Shown piece after piece: positions 36,029-45,486 of a stretch of 63,692 nucleotides of DNA; the first letter of the stretch is position 1; every line of letters starts with the position of its first letter. A program made the translations under genes and the position numbers. This DNA is from Dorea sp. (GTDB lineage Bacteria > Bacillota > Clostridia > Lachnospirales > Lachnospiraceae): contig JALEKG010000038.1 of the NCBI GenBank assembly GCA_022769185.1, positions 1 to 63,692 on the forward strand, read 5' to 3'. Under the pieces are notes generated by a model that was not told the origin of the DNA, searched no databases, and saw only the letters and a program-made list of their open reading frames with translations.

Positions 36029-37054
36029 ATGAAACGTCAGGATTTTTATTATGAATTGCCGGAAGAATTAATTGCGCAGGATCCGCTTGAAGATCGTTCC
36101 AGCTCCAGACTTCTTGTCCTAGACAAGGAGACTGGGGCTGTTTCCCATCATGTGTTTAAAGAAATCGTAGATTACTTGCATGAAGGAGACTGCCTTGTAA
36201 TCAATGATACAAAAGTAATTCCGGCAAGACTGATTGGTTCCAAGGTTGGAACGAATGCAAAGATAGAAATATTATTATTAAAAAGAAAAGAAAATAATAT
36301 CTGGGAGACGCTTGTTAAACCAGGGAAAAAAGCAAAAGTTGGCACAAAGATCAGCTTTGGAGAAGGACTTCTGATCGGAGAAGTTATCGATGTAGTAGAA
36401 GAGGGAAACCGACTGGTTCAGTTTACTTATGAAGGAATCTTTGAAGAAATCCTGGATCAGTTAGGGCAGATGCCTCTGCCACCGTATATTACACATCAGC
36501 TGAAGGACAAAAACCGATATCAGACGGTATATGCAAAACATACCGGATCGGCAGCGGCCCCAACGGCGGGACTTCATTTCACTCCTGAACTTCTGGAGCA
36601 GATTCAGGATATGGGGGTGGATATTGCAAGAGTTACCCTGCATGTCGGGCTTGGAACTTTCCGTCCGGTGAAGGTGGATGAGATTACCGACCATCACATG
36701 CATTCAGAATTTTTCATAATTGATGAAGAGGCGACAGAAAAGATTAACCGTGCAAAAGATTCCGGTCACCGGGTGATCTGTGTCGGAACAACAAGTTGCA
36801 GAACGATTGAATCTGCGGCAGATGAGACAGGACATCTGAAAGCATGCAGCGGATGGACGGATATCTTCATCTATCCTGGATATCAGTTTAAGATTCTGGA
36901 CTGTCTGATCACGAACTTCCATTTGCCGGAATCGACATTGATCATGCTGGTCTCTGCACTGGCAGGAAGAGAACACGTACTGGCAGCGTATGAAGAGGCA
37001 GTCAAAGAACGATATCGATTCTTCTCATTTGGGGATGCGATGTTTATCAAGTAG
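36029..37054 (+). CDS. queA: tRNA ribosyltransferase-isomerase QueA
   Basis: 341 residues. Transfers and isomerises the ribosyl group of S-adenosylmethionine onto 7-aminomethyl-7-deazaguanine in tRNA, giving epoxyqueuosine. Seen motifs: [20 protein letters not shown] at the N-terminus, [17 protein letters not shown] segment ([15 protein letters not shown]), the [15 protein letters not shown] active-site region (about residues 169-183) and [10 protein letters not shown]. An upstream in-frame ATG at 35813 is inside the RDD gene and would add 72 nonconserved residues. AGGAAAGGAA precedes 36029. No queC/D/E or tgt near it. Confidence 0.94.
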   Translation: MKRQDFYYELPEELIAQDPLEDRSSSRLLVLDKETGAVSHHVFKEIVDYLHEGDCLVINDTKVIPARLIGSKVGTNAKIEILLLKRKENNIWETLVKPGKKAKVGTKISFGEGLLIGEVIDVVEEGNRLVQFTYEGIFEEILDQLGQMPLPPYITHQLKDKNRYQTVYAKHTGSAAAPTAGLHFTPELLEQIQDMGVDIARVTLHVGLGTFRPVKVDEITDHHMHSEFFIIDEEATEKINRAKDSGHRVICVGTTSCRTIESAADETGHLKACSGWTDIFIYPGYQFKILDCLITNFHLPESTLIMLVSALAGREHVLAAYEEAVKERYRFFSFGDAMFIK

Positions 37055-37086
37055 AGTTTTTATTAAGATTTGATATAATTTATCCT

Positions 37087-37115
37087 AAGGCGATCTGTCA
37101 TTGGCAGATCGCCTT
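37087..37115. terminator. Hairpin after queA
   Basis: AAGGCGATCTG and CAGATCGCCTT form a perfect 11-bp stem with a 7-nt loop; the following TGTATATATAG has few Ts, so termination efficiency is uncertain. Confidence 0.6.
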
Positions 37116-37253
37116 GTATATATAGCGTACGAGGCTAAAATGAGCGAATCCGTTCATCATTAAGTCGTTTTATGATTTCAACTGCCAGTTTCACGCTGTT
37201 TTCATATTTGATGTAGAACCAGCATAGAATGCGACAAGGAGTGTGATGAGAAA

Positions 37254-37736
37254 ATGAATTTAAAAGAATCTCCTGCAGCATATGCAGATATTCAAGGAAA
37301 CAAAAATTATCCGAATCTCAAAGGAAAAGTGTATTTTTATGATACTTATGGAGGAACGATGGCAGCAGTAACTGTTCGTGGAATTACAGATGGAAATGGA
37401 AAAAACAGTCAGAACTTCCATGGATTTCATATTCATGCCGGAAAAGAGTGTACGGGCAATGAGGAAGAGCCATTTATGAATGTGGATGGACATTATAATC
37501 CAGAAAATACAGAACATCCGCAGCATGCGGGAGATCTTCCACCTCTGTTGAGTAACAACGGTGTTGCATGGATGTCTGTATATACAGACCGGTTTTATCC
37601 GGAAGATATTATAGGAAAGACGGTAATTATTCATGCTATGGCAGATGATTTTCATACACAGCCATCAGGAAATTCAGGAGAAATGATAGCCTGTGGAGAG
37701 ATAAAAGAATGGGATGAAAAAAACAGAAATGCATAA
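37254..37736 (+). CDS. Cytosolic Cu/Zn superoxide dismutase-like protein
   Basis: 160 residues with all metal ligands of Cu/Zn SOD: H59 and H61 (HGFHIHAG), bridging H80 (DGHYNPE), zinc H88, H91 and D94 (HPQHAGDLP), and copper H127 (VIIHAMADD). The disulfide pair is kept (C66, C147). The electrostatic-guidance Arg normally three residues before the last Cys is Met (MIACGEI), and no signal peptide exists although bacterial SodC is normally exported. Weak SOD activity or a metal-storage role is therefore possible. Between two hairpins, so monocistronic. Confidence 0.8.
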   Translation: MNLKESPAAYADIQGNKNYPNLKGKVYFYDTYGGTMAAVTVRGITDGNGKNSQNFHGFHIHAGKECTGNEEEPFMNVDGHYNPENTEHPQHAGDLPPLLSNNGVAWMSVYTDRFYPEDIIGKTVIIHAMADDFHTQPSGNSGEMIACGEIKEWDEKNRNA

Positions 37737-37744
37737 AGAGAAAA

Positions 37745-37792
37745 GTGCCGCTCCAAAGGAGATCATAGCCTTGGAGCAGCACCAGATTTTTA
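37745..37792. terminator. Terminator between SOD-like gene and pepP
   Basis: GTGCcGCTCCAA...TTGGAGCaGCAC forms a long stem (37745-37782) followed by CAGATTTTT. It lies between convergent genes and can serve the plus strand; the minus-strand gene stops just beyond. Confidence 0.75.
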
Positions 37793-37801
37793 TAAAACGA
37801 G

Positions 37802-38878
37802 TTATTTCAAAATCATTAGTTCTTTTGGGAAATGAGTCAGAACTTCAGTTCCGGTTTCAGTGATGAGAACGGTGTCCTCAATACGTACACCACCCCATCC
37901 AGGAATGTAGATGCCTGGTTCCATGGTGATGACGCATCCTGGAAGCATTGTTCTGGTACCATTGATGCCGAGGAAAGGTTCCTCATGAAGATCCAGTCCG
38001 ACGCCATGGCCCATGCCGGAGTAATAATATTCTTCATATTTTGACACAATCTTGCGGATCTCAGCATCCGGCTTTGTTGCATGAACGCCCGGACCCATGT
38101 TCTGTAAGCCAATTTCCTGTCCTTTTCTTACTAATTCGTAGACTTCACGCTGTTTTTCGTCAGGTTTTCCAACAACGAAAGTACGTGTGATATCGGAGAT
38201 ATATCCGTTATACATAGCGCCAAAATCAACCAGGACGAAATCACCTTCTTCTACTTTCTTATCTCCCGGCTTTCCGTGAAGGAGAGAAGTTTTCGCTCCG
38301 GAGATCAGGATGGTTTCAAATCCAAGATCGTGTGCACCATGCATTTTCATACTGAATTCCAGACGAGCACATAATTCACGTTCACCTACACCTGGTTTAA
38401 TATAAGGAACGAGTTCTTCTAATGCCTTGTCGGCAATTTCACAGGCAATACGGGTATTCGCTACTTCCTCTTCGGATTTTGCATACCGTAATTCTTCGAT
38501 GATATTGCGGGTTGGGACAAGCTCCGTTCCACAGGAAGCAAGAAGTTTTTCTAATTCTGCATATTTATCGTAGGTTGTAAAACATTCTTCAAAACCAAGT
38601 TTTTTGATTCCGGCTTTGGAGCAGGCATATGCGACTGCTTTTGGAAGACTTCTGTCATGAAAGTGCCAGTTAACAATCTCGAATTCAGGGCAGGAAGCTT
38701 CTGCAAGTTCGGTGAAACGACTGTCTGTGATAACATATTGTCCATTTTTAGAGATAACAGCATAGGCCAGTTCGTCCGGATAACCGGTGGTGTAGTTCAC
38801 ATTGGACTTCTTGGTAATATAGAGCCCGTCAAGGTTTTGTTCCTCCAATATGCTTAATATTTTTTCAATTTTGTTCAT
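37802..38878 (-). CDS. Xaa-Pro aminopeptidase/dipeptidase (M24B)
   Basis: 358 residues. Cleaves N-terminal residues before proline or Xaa-Pro dipeptides using two Mn or Co ions. The creatinase-like N-domain (1-130) is followed by the pita-bread fold with five metal ligands: the two Asp in VLVDFGAMYNGYISDITRTF, His in GMGHGVGLDLHE, Glu in TMEPGIYIPG and Glu in GVRIEDTVL. Length is typical for short cytosolic PepP/PepQ-like enzymes of Firmicutes. Transcribed alone on the minus strand; good GGAGG lies before its ATG (38884-38890). Confidence 0.9.
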   Translation of the reverse strand: MNKIEKILSILEEQNLDGLYITKKSNVNYTTGYPDELAYAVISKNGQYVITDSRFTELAEASCPEFEIVNWHFHDRSLPKAVAYACSKAGIKKLGFEECFTTYDKYAELEKLLASCGTELVPTRNIIEELRYAKSEEEVANTRIACEIADKALEELVPYIKPGVGERELCARLEFSMKMHGAHDLGFETILISGAKTSLLHGKPGDKKVEEGDFVLVDFGAMYNGYISDITRTFVVGKPDEKQREVYELVRKGQEIGLQNMGPGVHATKPDAEIRKIVSKYEEYYYSGMGHGVGLDLHEEPFLGINGTRTMLPGCVITMEPGIYIPGWGGVRIEDTVLITETGTEVLTHFPKELMILK

Positions 38879-39058
38879 TTGGATAGTCCTCCCTTATAGA
38901 AAAAATAAATATGTATACTTTGGTTTAGACTTTAGTCTATAAATAACATAGCAGAATTGGTAAAATGTGTCAATGAGAAAAGAGAAAAAGGTGAAAAGTC
39001 ATACAGAATGCATAATGATATGGGAATGTATACGGTCAATTGACTTGGGAATAATGAT

Positions 39059-39087
39059 TTGACATCAGGAAACGAAACCGATAGAAT
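39059..39087 (+). promoter_or_regulatory. Promoter of the cobalamin operon
   Basis: TTGACA (39059-39064), 17-nt spacer, TAGAAT (39082-39087): a near-consensus sigma-A promoter that gives a leader of only about 50 nt before cbiD. No B12-box or AdoCbl aptamer core is seen anywhere in 38879-39142. Confidence 0.65.
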
Positions 39088-39142
39088 TGTAGGGAGAATG
39101 GGTTTTGATTACGGAAAAGATGGATAGGTGAGAAGGTGAAAT

Positions 39143-40285
39143 ATGGCAGAAAAATTACTTGCAAAGGGGTATACGACGGGAACCTGCGCGCAGGCTGCGA
39201 CGAAGGCTGCGATGCAGATGCTGTTGACGGGAAATCGTTGTGAAAAGGTTCAGATAGAATTGCCTCAGGGGTCGAAACTCGTGTTGGATATTCAGAAGAT
39301 TCAGATGATATATGATGAAAAAAAACAGATATTACCTGTGGAAGTGTCTTGTGCGGTAAAAAAAGACAGTGGAGATGATCCTGATATCACGAATGGAGTA
39401 CTGGTCTATAGTAAAGTGGTCAGGAATTCAAACGGAAGCATGATTCTGGATGGTGGAAGAGGAATTGGACGAGTCACAAAGCCGGGACTTGATCAGAAGG
39501 TTGGAGAAGCTGCGATTAACAGAGTTCCCAGACAAATGATCCTGAAAGAAGTAAGGGAAGCATGTGAAGAAGTCGGATATACCGACGGGATTACGGTAGA
39601 GATATCCATTCCAGAGGGAGAACGGCTGGCAGCGGAGACATTTAATCCAAGGCTTGGAATTGAAGGAGGACTTTCCATTCTGGGAACAACGGGAATCGTG
39701 GAGCCTATGAGCGAGCAGGCATTAATTGACACTATCCGCGTAGAGATGAAGGTATGCCTGGCGGATCGGCACCGTTATCTGATCGTCGCCCCGGGAAATT
39801 ATGGTCTTGATTTTTTGAAGGCACAATATGGAATCGAAGATTCTGAAATTGTGAAGTGCAGTAATTATATCGGACAGACACTGGATATGGCGGTGGAGAT
39901 GGAATGTGATGGAATTCTGCTGGCAGGGCATATCGGCAAGTTGATCAAAGTGTCAGGAGGTATTATGAATACGCATTCAAAATGGGCGGACTGCCGGATG
40001 GAGCTTCTGGCTGCGGCTGCTCTTCGAGGTGGGTTAACTGGGAAAAAAGCTTCTTCACTCCTGGATTGTGTGACGACCGATGATGCGTTAGAAAAATGTA
40101 CGGAGAACGAGAGAATGCTGGTGATGCAGCAGGTGATGGAGAAGATAGAAGAATATATGAATTATCGCACCGGAGGAAAACTGATGACCGGAGCGGTTAC
40201 ATTTTCCAATGTATATGGGATTCTTGGAAAGACAAATCAGGCAGAAGCATTGATATATCATTTTAGAAAAGAAAGAGGATTGTAA
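39143..40285 (+). CDS. cbiD: Cobalt-precorrin-5B C1-methyltransferase CbiD
   Basis: 380 residues; methylates C1 of cobalt-precorrin-5B in the anaerobic route, using S-adenosylmethionine. The family start GYTTGTCAQAATKAA is at residues 8-22, and IDGGRGIGRVTKPGL-type and NPRLGIEGGLSILGTTGIVEP motifs (about 168-188) are typical, together with CSNYIGQTLDMAVE and GHIGKLIKVSGG. It is the only CbiD-type enzyme and marks the pathway as the early-cobalt version. First gene of the operon; AGAAGGTG before ATG. Confidence 0.95.
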   Translation: MAEKLLAKGYTTGTCAQAATKAAMQMLLTGNRCEKVQIELPQGSKLVLDIQKIQMIYDEKKQILPVEVSCAVKKDSGDDPDITNGVLVYSKVVRNSNGSMILDGGRGIGRVTKPGLDQKVGEAAINRVPRQMILKEVREACEEVGYTDGITVEISIPEGERLAAETFNPRLGIEGGLSILGTTGIVEPMSEQALIDTIRVEMKVCLADRHRYLIVAPGNYGLDFLKAQYGIEDSEIVKCSNYIGQTLDMAVEMECDGILLAGHIGKLIKVSGGIMNTHSKWADCRMELLAAAALRGGLTGKKASSLLDCVTTDDALEKCTENERMLVMQQVMEKIEEYMNYRTGGKLMTGAVTFSNVYGILGKTNQAEALIYHFRKERGL

Positions 40286-40289
40286 ACGT

Positions 40290-40982
40290 ATGGCAGGAAA
40301 ATTATACGGGATCGGAGTCGGGCCGGGAGATCCGGAGCTTATGACGATCAAGGCGGTCAAAATATTAAAGGAATGTGATGTGATCGCAGTACCAGGAAAA
40401 GTTCCGGAAGAAACGGTTGCATACAGGATTGCTGTTCAGGTATGTCCTGAAATAGAGAAAAAACGGTTGATTGGAATCTATATGCCAATGACAAAGGACA
40501 AAACGATGTTGGAAGAAAGTCATGAGGCGGGAGTGCGGATGCTGAGGGAACAGCTGGATGCCGGGAAAAAGACAGCGTTTATGACGCTGGGGGATCCGAC
40601 TGTCTATTCCACATACCTGTATCTTCATAACCAGATCCGAAGTGCCGGATACGAAGCAGAGATCATAAGTGGAGTGCCCTCATTTTGTGCAGCGGCAGCA
40701 AAACTTCATATGAGTATTGGTGAAAAAGACGAACAGATTCATGTGATCCCTGCATCCTATCAGATGGAAGAAGCGCTGGATCTGCCAGGAACGAAGATAT
40801 TGATGAAAGCAGGGAAAAAGCTCCCTGCTGTAAAGAAACTGCTGCAGGACCGGAACGCTGAGGCAGTGATGGTAGAAAATTGTGGTATGGAAAATGAACG
40901 GATCTATTATGAAACGAACCAGATTCCGGAGGATGCCGGTTATTATACTCTGTTGTTTGTGAAAGAAGGAGGAGAAGCATGA
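40290..40982 (+). CDS. cbiL: Cobalt-factor II C20-methyltransferase CbiL
   Basis: 230-residue tetrapyrrole methylase. N-terminal YGIGVGPGDPELMTIKAVKI matches the SAM-binding/catalytic start of CobI/CbiL; MTLGDPTVYSTYLYL (about 93-107) and ISGVPSFCAAAAKLH (about 127-141) are class motifs. Adds the C20 methyl to sirohydrochlorin cobalt (factor II). Lies 4 nt after cbiD; its stop overlaps cbiF start (ATGA). Confidence 0.93.
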   Translation: MAGKLYGIGVGPGDPELMTIKAVKILKECDVIAVPGKVPEETVAYRIAVQVCPEIEKKRLIGIYMPMTKDKTMLEESHEAGVRMLREQLDAGKKTAFMTLGDPTVYSTYLYLHNQIRSAGYEAEIISGVPSFCAAAAKLHMSIGEKDEQIHVIPASYQMEEALDLPGTKILMKAGKKLPAVKKLLQDRNAEAVMVENCGMENERIYYETNQIPEDAGYYTLLFVKEGGEA

Positions 40983-41734
40983 TACACTTCGTAGGAGCAG
41001 GTCCCGGAGCGGTTGATCTGATTACCGTCCGGGGGCAAAAGCTGCTGGAACAGGCGGATGTTGTGATCTATGCAGGATCATTGGTGAATCCTGGATTATT
41101 AGATTGTGTCAAAAGAAACTGTAAAGTATACAATAGCGCAACAATGACATTAGAAGAAGTATTAGAAGTCATGGAACAGGCGGAGAATGAAGGGAAGATG
41201 ACGGTGCGACTTCATACGGGAGATCCTTGCCTTTATGGAGCAATCAGGGAGCAAATGGACTGGCTGGATGAAAAGAAAATCCCATATGATTCCTGTCCGG
41301 GTGTCAGCTCTTTCTGTGGTGCGGCGTCAGCTTTGAATCTGGAGTATACGTTACCGAACGTGTCCCAGAGTGTGGTCATTACCAGAATGCAGGGAAGAAC
41401 ATCGGTACCAGAAAAAGAGACGGTTGCTTCTTTCGCTTCTCATGGTGCAACGATGGTGCTTTTCTTAAGTACAGGGCTTCTGGAACAACTGGAACAGCAG
41501 TTGGTGGAAGGCGGATATACACCAGATACTCCGGCTGCGATCGTGTATAAAGCAACCTGGCCTGATGAGGAAAAATATGTCTGCACCGTATCTGATCTTG
41601 CAAAGACGGCGAAAGAACATCAGATTACAAAGACAGCCCTGATTATTGTAGGGGATGTCGTAACCCATCATTTTTATGAGCGGTCAAAGTTATATGATCC
41701 GAGATTTACAACGGAGTTCAGGGAGGCAAAATGA
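40979..41734 (+). CDS. cbiF: Cobalt-precorrin-4 C11-methyltransferase CbiF
   Basis: 251 residues. Motifs: HFVGAGPGAVDLITVRGQKL at the start, VIYAGSLVN (typical of CobM/CbiF), LHTGDPCLYGAIREQMDWL and CPGVSSFCGAASALN, then VITRMQGRTSVPEKE, which is diagnostic for CbiF. Methylates C11 to yield cobalt-precorrin-5A. ATGA overlap with cbiL and with cbiG; AAGGAGG before ATG. Confidence 0.95.
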   Translation: MIHFVGAGPGAVDLITVRGQKLLEQADVVIYAGSLVNPGLLDCVKRNCKVYNSATMTLEEVLEVMEQAENEGKMTVRLHTGDPCLYGAIREQMDWLDEKKIPYDSCPGVSSFCGAASALNLEYTLPNVSQSVVITRMQGRTSVPEKETVASFASHGATMVLFLSTGLLEQLEQQLVEGGYTPDTPAAIVYKATWPDEEKYVCTVSDLAKTAKEHQITKTALIIVGDVVTHHFYERSKLYDPRFTTEFREAK

Positions 41735-42774
41735 AGATTGCAGTCATAAGCTTTACAATCAATGGGAAACGTCTTGCTGACAGGATGATAGAGAAATTGA
41801 AAAATCAGCATATGTTCACAAGTGCAGTGAAATGTTCTGGTGTGGCATCCTCCATTCAGGAAAGTCTGGGAGAATGGACCAAAGAAATGTTCCAAAGCCA
41901 GGATGCATTGATCTTTGTGGGTGCGGTGCAGATTGCTGTCCGGGCAATCGCTCCGTATATCCGATCAAAAACCACAGATCCGGCAGTGTTGGTTTTTGAT
42001 GAAAAAGGGAACTATGGAATCCCAATTCTGTCCGGTCATCTTGGTGGAGCCAATGAGCTGGTGAAGGAAATCTGCGGAGTCATTGAGGCACAACCGATAG
42101 TAACTACTGCAACCGATATTAATGGCAGATGGGCAGTGGATGTATTTGCCAGAAAGAATCGTCTTGTAATCTGTGAGATGGAACAGGCAAAGCGGATATC
42201 AGCATCTATTCTGAAAGGGAATACGGTTACGGTTGCAGTAAATGAATGGAATCGAAGAGTGAAAGGAAAACTTCCGAAAGAAGTGGAACAATATATAGAA
42301 GATGTGGGAAATGTACCAGATATACGGATCGGCATCTATGAGAAAGAGGAAAAGGAAAGAGATTCTCTGTATCTGATTCCGAAAGCAGTAGTAGTGGGAA
42401 TTGGGTGTAAAAAAGGGAGTTCTCTGCTACAGATAGAACAGGCGGTAGAAAAAGCTCTGAAGCGATCAAAAATCTGCCGGAACAGCCTTTCTAAAGTCGC
42501 AAGTATCGATCTGAAAGAGCAGGAAACGGGGATTCTGGAATACTGTGAGAAATATCATCTGAAGAAGGAATTTTATTCAGCAAAAGAATTAAATCAGGTT
42601 CCTGGTGATTTTTCGGGATCGGAATTTGTAACACAGGTGACTGGTGTGGATAATGTGTGTGAACGCAGTGCGGTACTGGCAAGTGGGAATGGAAACCTGA
42701 TTATGAGGAAAATGGCGCTGAACGGCGTGACAGTTGCTTTGGCACAGGAGGATTGGAAAATTGAGTTTGAATAA
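41731..42774 (+). CDS. cbiG: Cobalt-precorrin-5A hydrolase CbiG
   Basis: 347 residues; opens the delta-lactone ring and releases the C2 fragment as acetaldehyde in the anaerobic route. N-terminal domain begins MKIAVISFTINGKRLA; the central conserved run LSGHLGGANELVKEI (about 97-111) and TTATDINGRWAVDVFA are signature; C-terminal CobE/GbiG-like domain with VGIGCKKGSSLLQIEQAV and CERSAVLASGNGNLI. Both domains are present, so the protein is full length. Its 3' end overlaps cbiH by 14 nt. Confidence 0.94.
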   Translation: MKIAVISFTINGKRLADRMIEKLKNQHMFTSAVKCSGVASSIQESLGEWTKEMFQSQDALIFVGAVQIAVRAIAPYIRSKTTDPAVLVFDEKGNYGIPILSGHLGGANELVKEICGVIEAQPIVTTATDINGRWAVDVFARKNRLVICEMEQAKRISASILKGNTVTVAVNEWNRRVKGKLPKEVEQYIEDVGNVPDIRIGIYEKEEKERDSLYLIPKAVVVGIGCKKGSSLLQIEQAVEKALKRSKICRNSLSKVASIDLKEQETGILEYCEKYHLKKEFYSAKELNQVPGDFSGSEFVTQVTGVDNVCERSAVLASGNGNLIMRKMALNGVTVALAQEDWKIEFE

Positions 42775-43495
42775 AATATATGTAGTTGGAATGGGGCCGG
42801 GGGCCTATGAGGAGATGACGGTAAGAGCGGTGAAAACGTTGGAAGAATGCGAAGTGATTGTTGGATATACAGTATATGTGGATCTATTAAAAGAGCATTT
42901 CCCGGGGAAAGAATTCATGACTACACCTATGAGGCAGGAAGTGCAGAGATGCCGTATGGCATTCGAAGCGGCAGCCACTGGAAAGAAAACAGCAATGGTA
43001 TGCAGTGGGGATGCGGGAATCTATGGTATGGCAGGTCTGATGTATGAATTAGGGGAAGAATTCCCACAGGTAGAAATAGAGGTTGTACCTGGCGTAACGG
43101 CCGCAATCGGTGGTTCTGCAGTCCTTGGTGCGGCAGTTGGGCATGACTGTGCACTGATCAGCCTGAGTGATCTTCTGACCCCATGGGAAGTAATTGAAAA
43201 AAGATTACTGGCGGCAGCAGAATCAGATTTCGTGATTTGTCTGTATAATCCGTCGAGCAAAAAGCGAAGTGATTATCTAAAAAAAGCATGTATGTTGATG
43301 CTGGAGTATAAGAAGGAAGATACGGTGTGCGGAATTGTGCGGCAGATTGCAAGAGAGGGAGAAGAAATACAGCTTCTGCCCCTGAATGAACTGAAAGATA
43401 TAGCTGTGGATATGTTTTCTACCGTATTTATTGGCAATAGTCAGACAAAGATCATCCGGGGACGGATGGTAACACCAAGAGGATATCAGATATGA
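42761..43495 (+). CDS. cbiH: Cobalt-precorrin-3B C17-methyltransferase CbiH
   Basis: 244 residues. Start assigned to TTG 42761, 8 nt after AGGAGG, giving the family N-terminus LNKIYVVGMGPGAYEEMT; the upstream TTG at 42734 would include the binding site itself. Methylase motifs: VCSGDAGIYGMAGLMYEL and VVPGVTAAIGGSAVLGAAVG, then the CobJ/CbiH hallmark HDCALISLSDLLTPWEVIEKRL. Performs C17 methylation with ring contraction. Overlaps cbiG by 14 nt and the next gene by ATGA. Confidence 0.93.
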   Translation: MSLNKIYVVGMGPGAYEEMTVRAVKTLEECEVIVGYTVYVDLLKEHFPGKEFMTTPMRQEVQRCRMAFEAAATGKKTAMVCSGDAGIYGMAGLMYELGEEFPQVEIEVVPGVTAAIGGSAVLGAAVGHDCALISLSDLLTPWEVIEKRLLAAAESDFVICLYNPSSKKRSDYLKKACMLMLEYKKEDTVCGIVRQIAREGEEIQLLPLNELKDIAVDMFSTVFIGNSQTKIIRGRMVTPRGYQI

Positions 43496-45486
43496 AAAAT
43501 AATAAGATTCTGATCTATGCAGGGACAACGGAAGGAAGGAAACTGGCATCTTACCTGGTCAGGAGAGGCATGCAGGTACATGTCTGCGTAGCGACTGCCT
43601 ATGGGGCCAGTCTTCTGCCGGAAGAGGGAAATATTACCGTATCCCATGAAAGGATGGATTGTGAGCGGATGAAAGAATTCATTGCAGCGTACAGACCGGA
43701 TTATGTGGTCGATGCAACACATCCTTATGCCAAAGAAGTGACAAAAAATGTAAAAGAAGCATGTGAGAAGCAGAGTGTTTCTTATCTGCGGCTGGTCCGG
43801 AAAGAGGAGCAGCTGCAGGGGGAAATCTGCGTGGAAGATGTAGATGCAGCAGTAAGATATCTGGAGAACACAAGTGGAAATATACTGGTTACGACCGGAA
43901 GTAAGGAGCTGGAGGCTTATACGAAGATCCCTGACTATAAAGAACGGGTCTACGCAAGAGTGTTATCCTTAAAACAGGTCGTTGAAAAATGTGAAGAGCT
44001 TGGATTTGCCGGACGTCATCTGATCTGTATGCAGGGACCATTTTCCACAGAATTGAATCTGGCAATGTTACGGGAATATGATATCGATTATCTTGTTACC
44101 AAGGAGTCCGGCGTGGCAGGAGGATTTCAGCAGAAATGGGAAGCGGCAAGGGAAGCCGGTGTGCAGCTTGTTGTAATCGGACGTCCGGAAAAAGAAACGG
44201 GATACAGCTATGGAGAAATTTGTAAGTTTCTAAAAAAAGAATTTAATTTAAATGACAAGTGGAATATTTCTTTGGTAGGAATCGGGACTGGAGCGGCGAA
44301 AGTGTTTACAGAGGAAGCAAAAGAAGCCATCCAACATGCGGATCTTCTGATCGGGGCAGGAAGAATGCTCCGTGCGGCGGCACAAGAAGGACAGCCGGTT
44401 TATGAAGAATATCTGCCAGAGAAGATTATTGGATATATGAAAGAACATCCGGAGTACGAGCAAGTGACAGTGGCACTTTCGGGCGATCCTGGTTTTTACA
44501 GTGGAGCGAAAAAATTGATGGAGCTGATAACAAAGGAGCCACAGATGGAAGGGGGAATCATACCAGGAATTTCTTCTGTCTCATATTTTGCAGCAAAACT
44601 AGGAGTATCCTGGGAGGATGCGTCTTTGATCAGTGTACATGGAAGAAAAGAGAATCTGATCTCGGCTATCCGGGAACATCAGAAAGTATTTGCTCTGGTC
44701 AGCGGTACACAAGAAATATGTGATATTTTGAAAAAAATGGATGATTACGGATATGGTGATCTTCGCGTCTGCACCGGGACAGAATTATCTTATCCGACGG
44801 AGCGGATCCGGGAAGGAACTGCTCGTTCCCTTCAGGAGGATCCGGGAGAGAACCTGGCGGTACTGTATATAGAGAACCCGGTGGGAGGAACGAATCCTGT
44901 AACACCCGGAATTTCAGATGAGGTATTCATCCGCAGAGAGGTTCCAATGACAAAAGAAGAAGTGCGAACCATTTCGTTGTCAAAGCTTCGAATCTGTTCA
45001 GATTCCGTAATCTATGATGTGGGTGCGGGAACAGGATCGGTCTCAGTAGAAGCCGCTCTTCTGGCAAAGCATGGACAAGTCTATGCGATTGAACGAAAAT
45101 CAGAAGCAATAGAGTTGATCAGAGAAAATCAGAAAAAGATGCATGCAGAGAATCTGACTGTGATCGAAGGAACGGCACCGGAGGATTTGAAAGAACTGCC
45201 TGCACCGGATGGTGTCTTTATCGGAGGAAGCGGTGGACATCTCAAAGAGATCCTTGAACTTGTGGAGAAGAAGAATCCGAAAGCACGTGTCGTGATCAAT
45301 GCGATTTCTCTGGAAACGCTGCAGGAAGCCATGGAATGGGTGAAAAATGGAAATGTTATGGACGAAGAGGTTCTGCAGATATCGGTAAATAAGTCCAGAA
45401 AGATAGGAAGTTATCATATGATGATGGGACAGAATCCGATTTATATCATTAGTTTTCAATTGAATGGAAAAGAGGAGACAAAATGA
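43492..45486 (+). CDS. Triple fusion: precorrin-6A reductase CbiJ - CbiE - CbiT
   Basis: 664 residues joining three usually separate enzymes. Residues about 1-248: CbiJ/CobK NAD(P)H-dependent cobalt-precorrin-6A reductase (YAGTTEGRKLASYL, VVDATHPYAKEVTKNVKEAC, MQGPFSTELNLAML). Residues about 257-465: CbiE C5-methyltransferase (ISLVGIGTGAAKVFTEEAKE, VALSGDPGFYSGAKKL). Residues about 485-664: CbiT C15-methyltransferase/decarboxylase (MTKEEVRTISLSKLRI, IYDVGAGTGSVSVEAALL). The CbiET fusion is the CobL arrangement; the added CbiJ channels 6A to 8 in one polypeptide. All three active-site motifs look intact. Confidence 0.92.
   Translation: MKNNKILIYAGTTEGRKLASYLVRRGMQVHVCVATAYGASLLPEEGNITVSHERMDCERMKEFIAAYRPDYVVDATHPYAKEVTKNVKEACEKQSVSYLRLVRKEEQLQGEICVEDVDAAVRYLENTSGNILVTTGSKELEAYTKIPDYKERVYARVLSLKQVVEKCEELGFAGRHLICMQGPFSTELNLAMLREYDIDYLVTKESGVAGGFQQKWEAAREAGVQLVVIGRPEKETGYSYGEICKFLKKEFNLNDKWNISLVGIGTGAAKVFTEEAKEAIQHADLLIGAGRMLRAAAQEGQPVYEEYLPEKIIGYMKEHPEYEQVTVALSGDPGFYSGAKKLMELITKEPQMEGGIIPGISSVSYFAAKLGVSWEDASLISVHGRKENLISAIREHQKVFALVSGTQEICDILKKMDDYGYGDLRVCTGTELSYPTERIREGTARSLQEDPGENLAVLYIENPVGGTNPVTPGISDEVFIRREVPMTKEEVRTISLSKLRICSDSVIYDVGAGTGSVSVEAALLAKHGQVYAIERKSEAIELIRENQKKMHAENLTVIEGTAPEDLKELPAPDGVFIGGSGGHLKEILELVEKKNPKARVVINAISLETLQEAMEWVKNGNVMDEEVLQISVNKSRKIGSYHMMMGQNPIYIISFQLNGKEETK

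Noticed and set aside
38879..39142. Search for a cobalamin riboswitch before cbiD
   Set aside because: No B12-box or conserved aptamer core, and the best promoter leaves only about 50 nt of leader.
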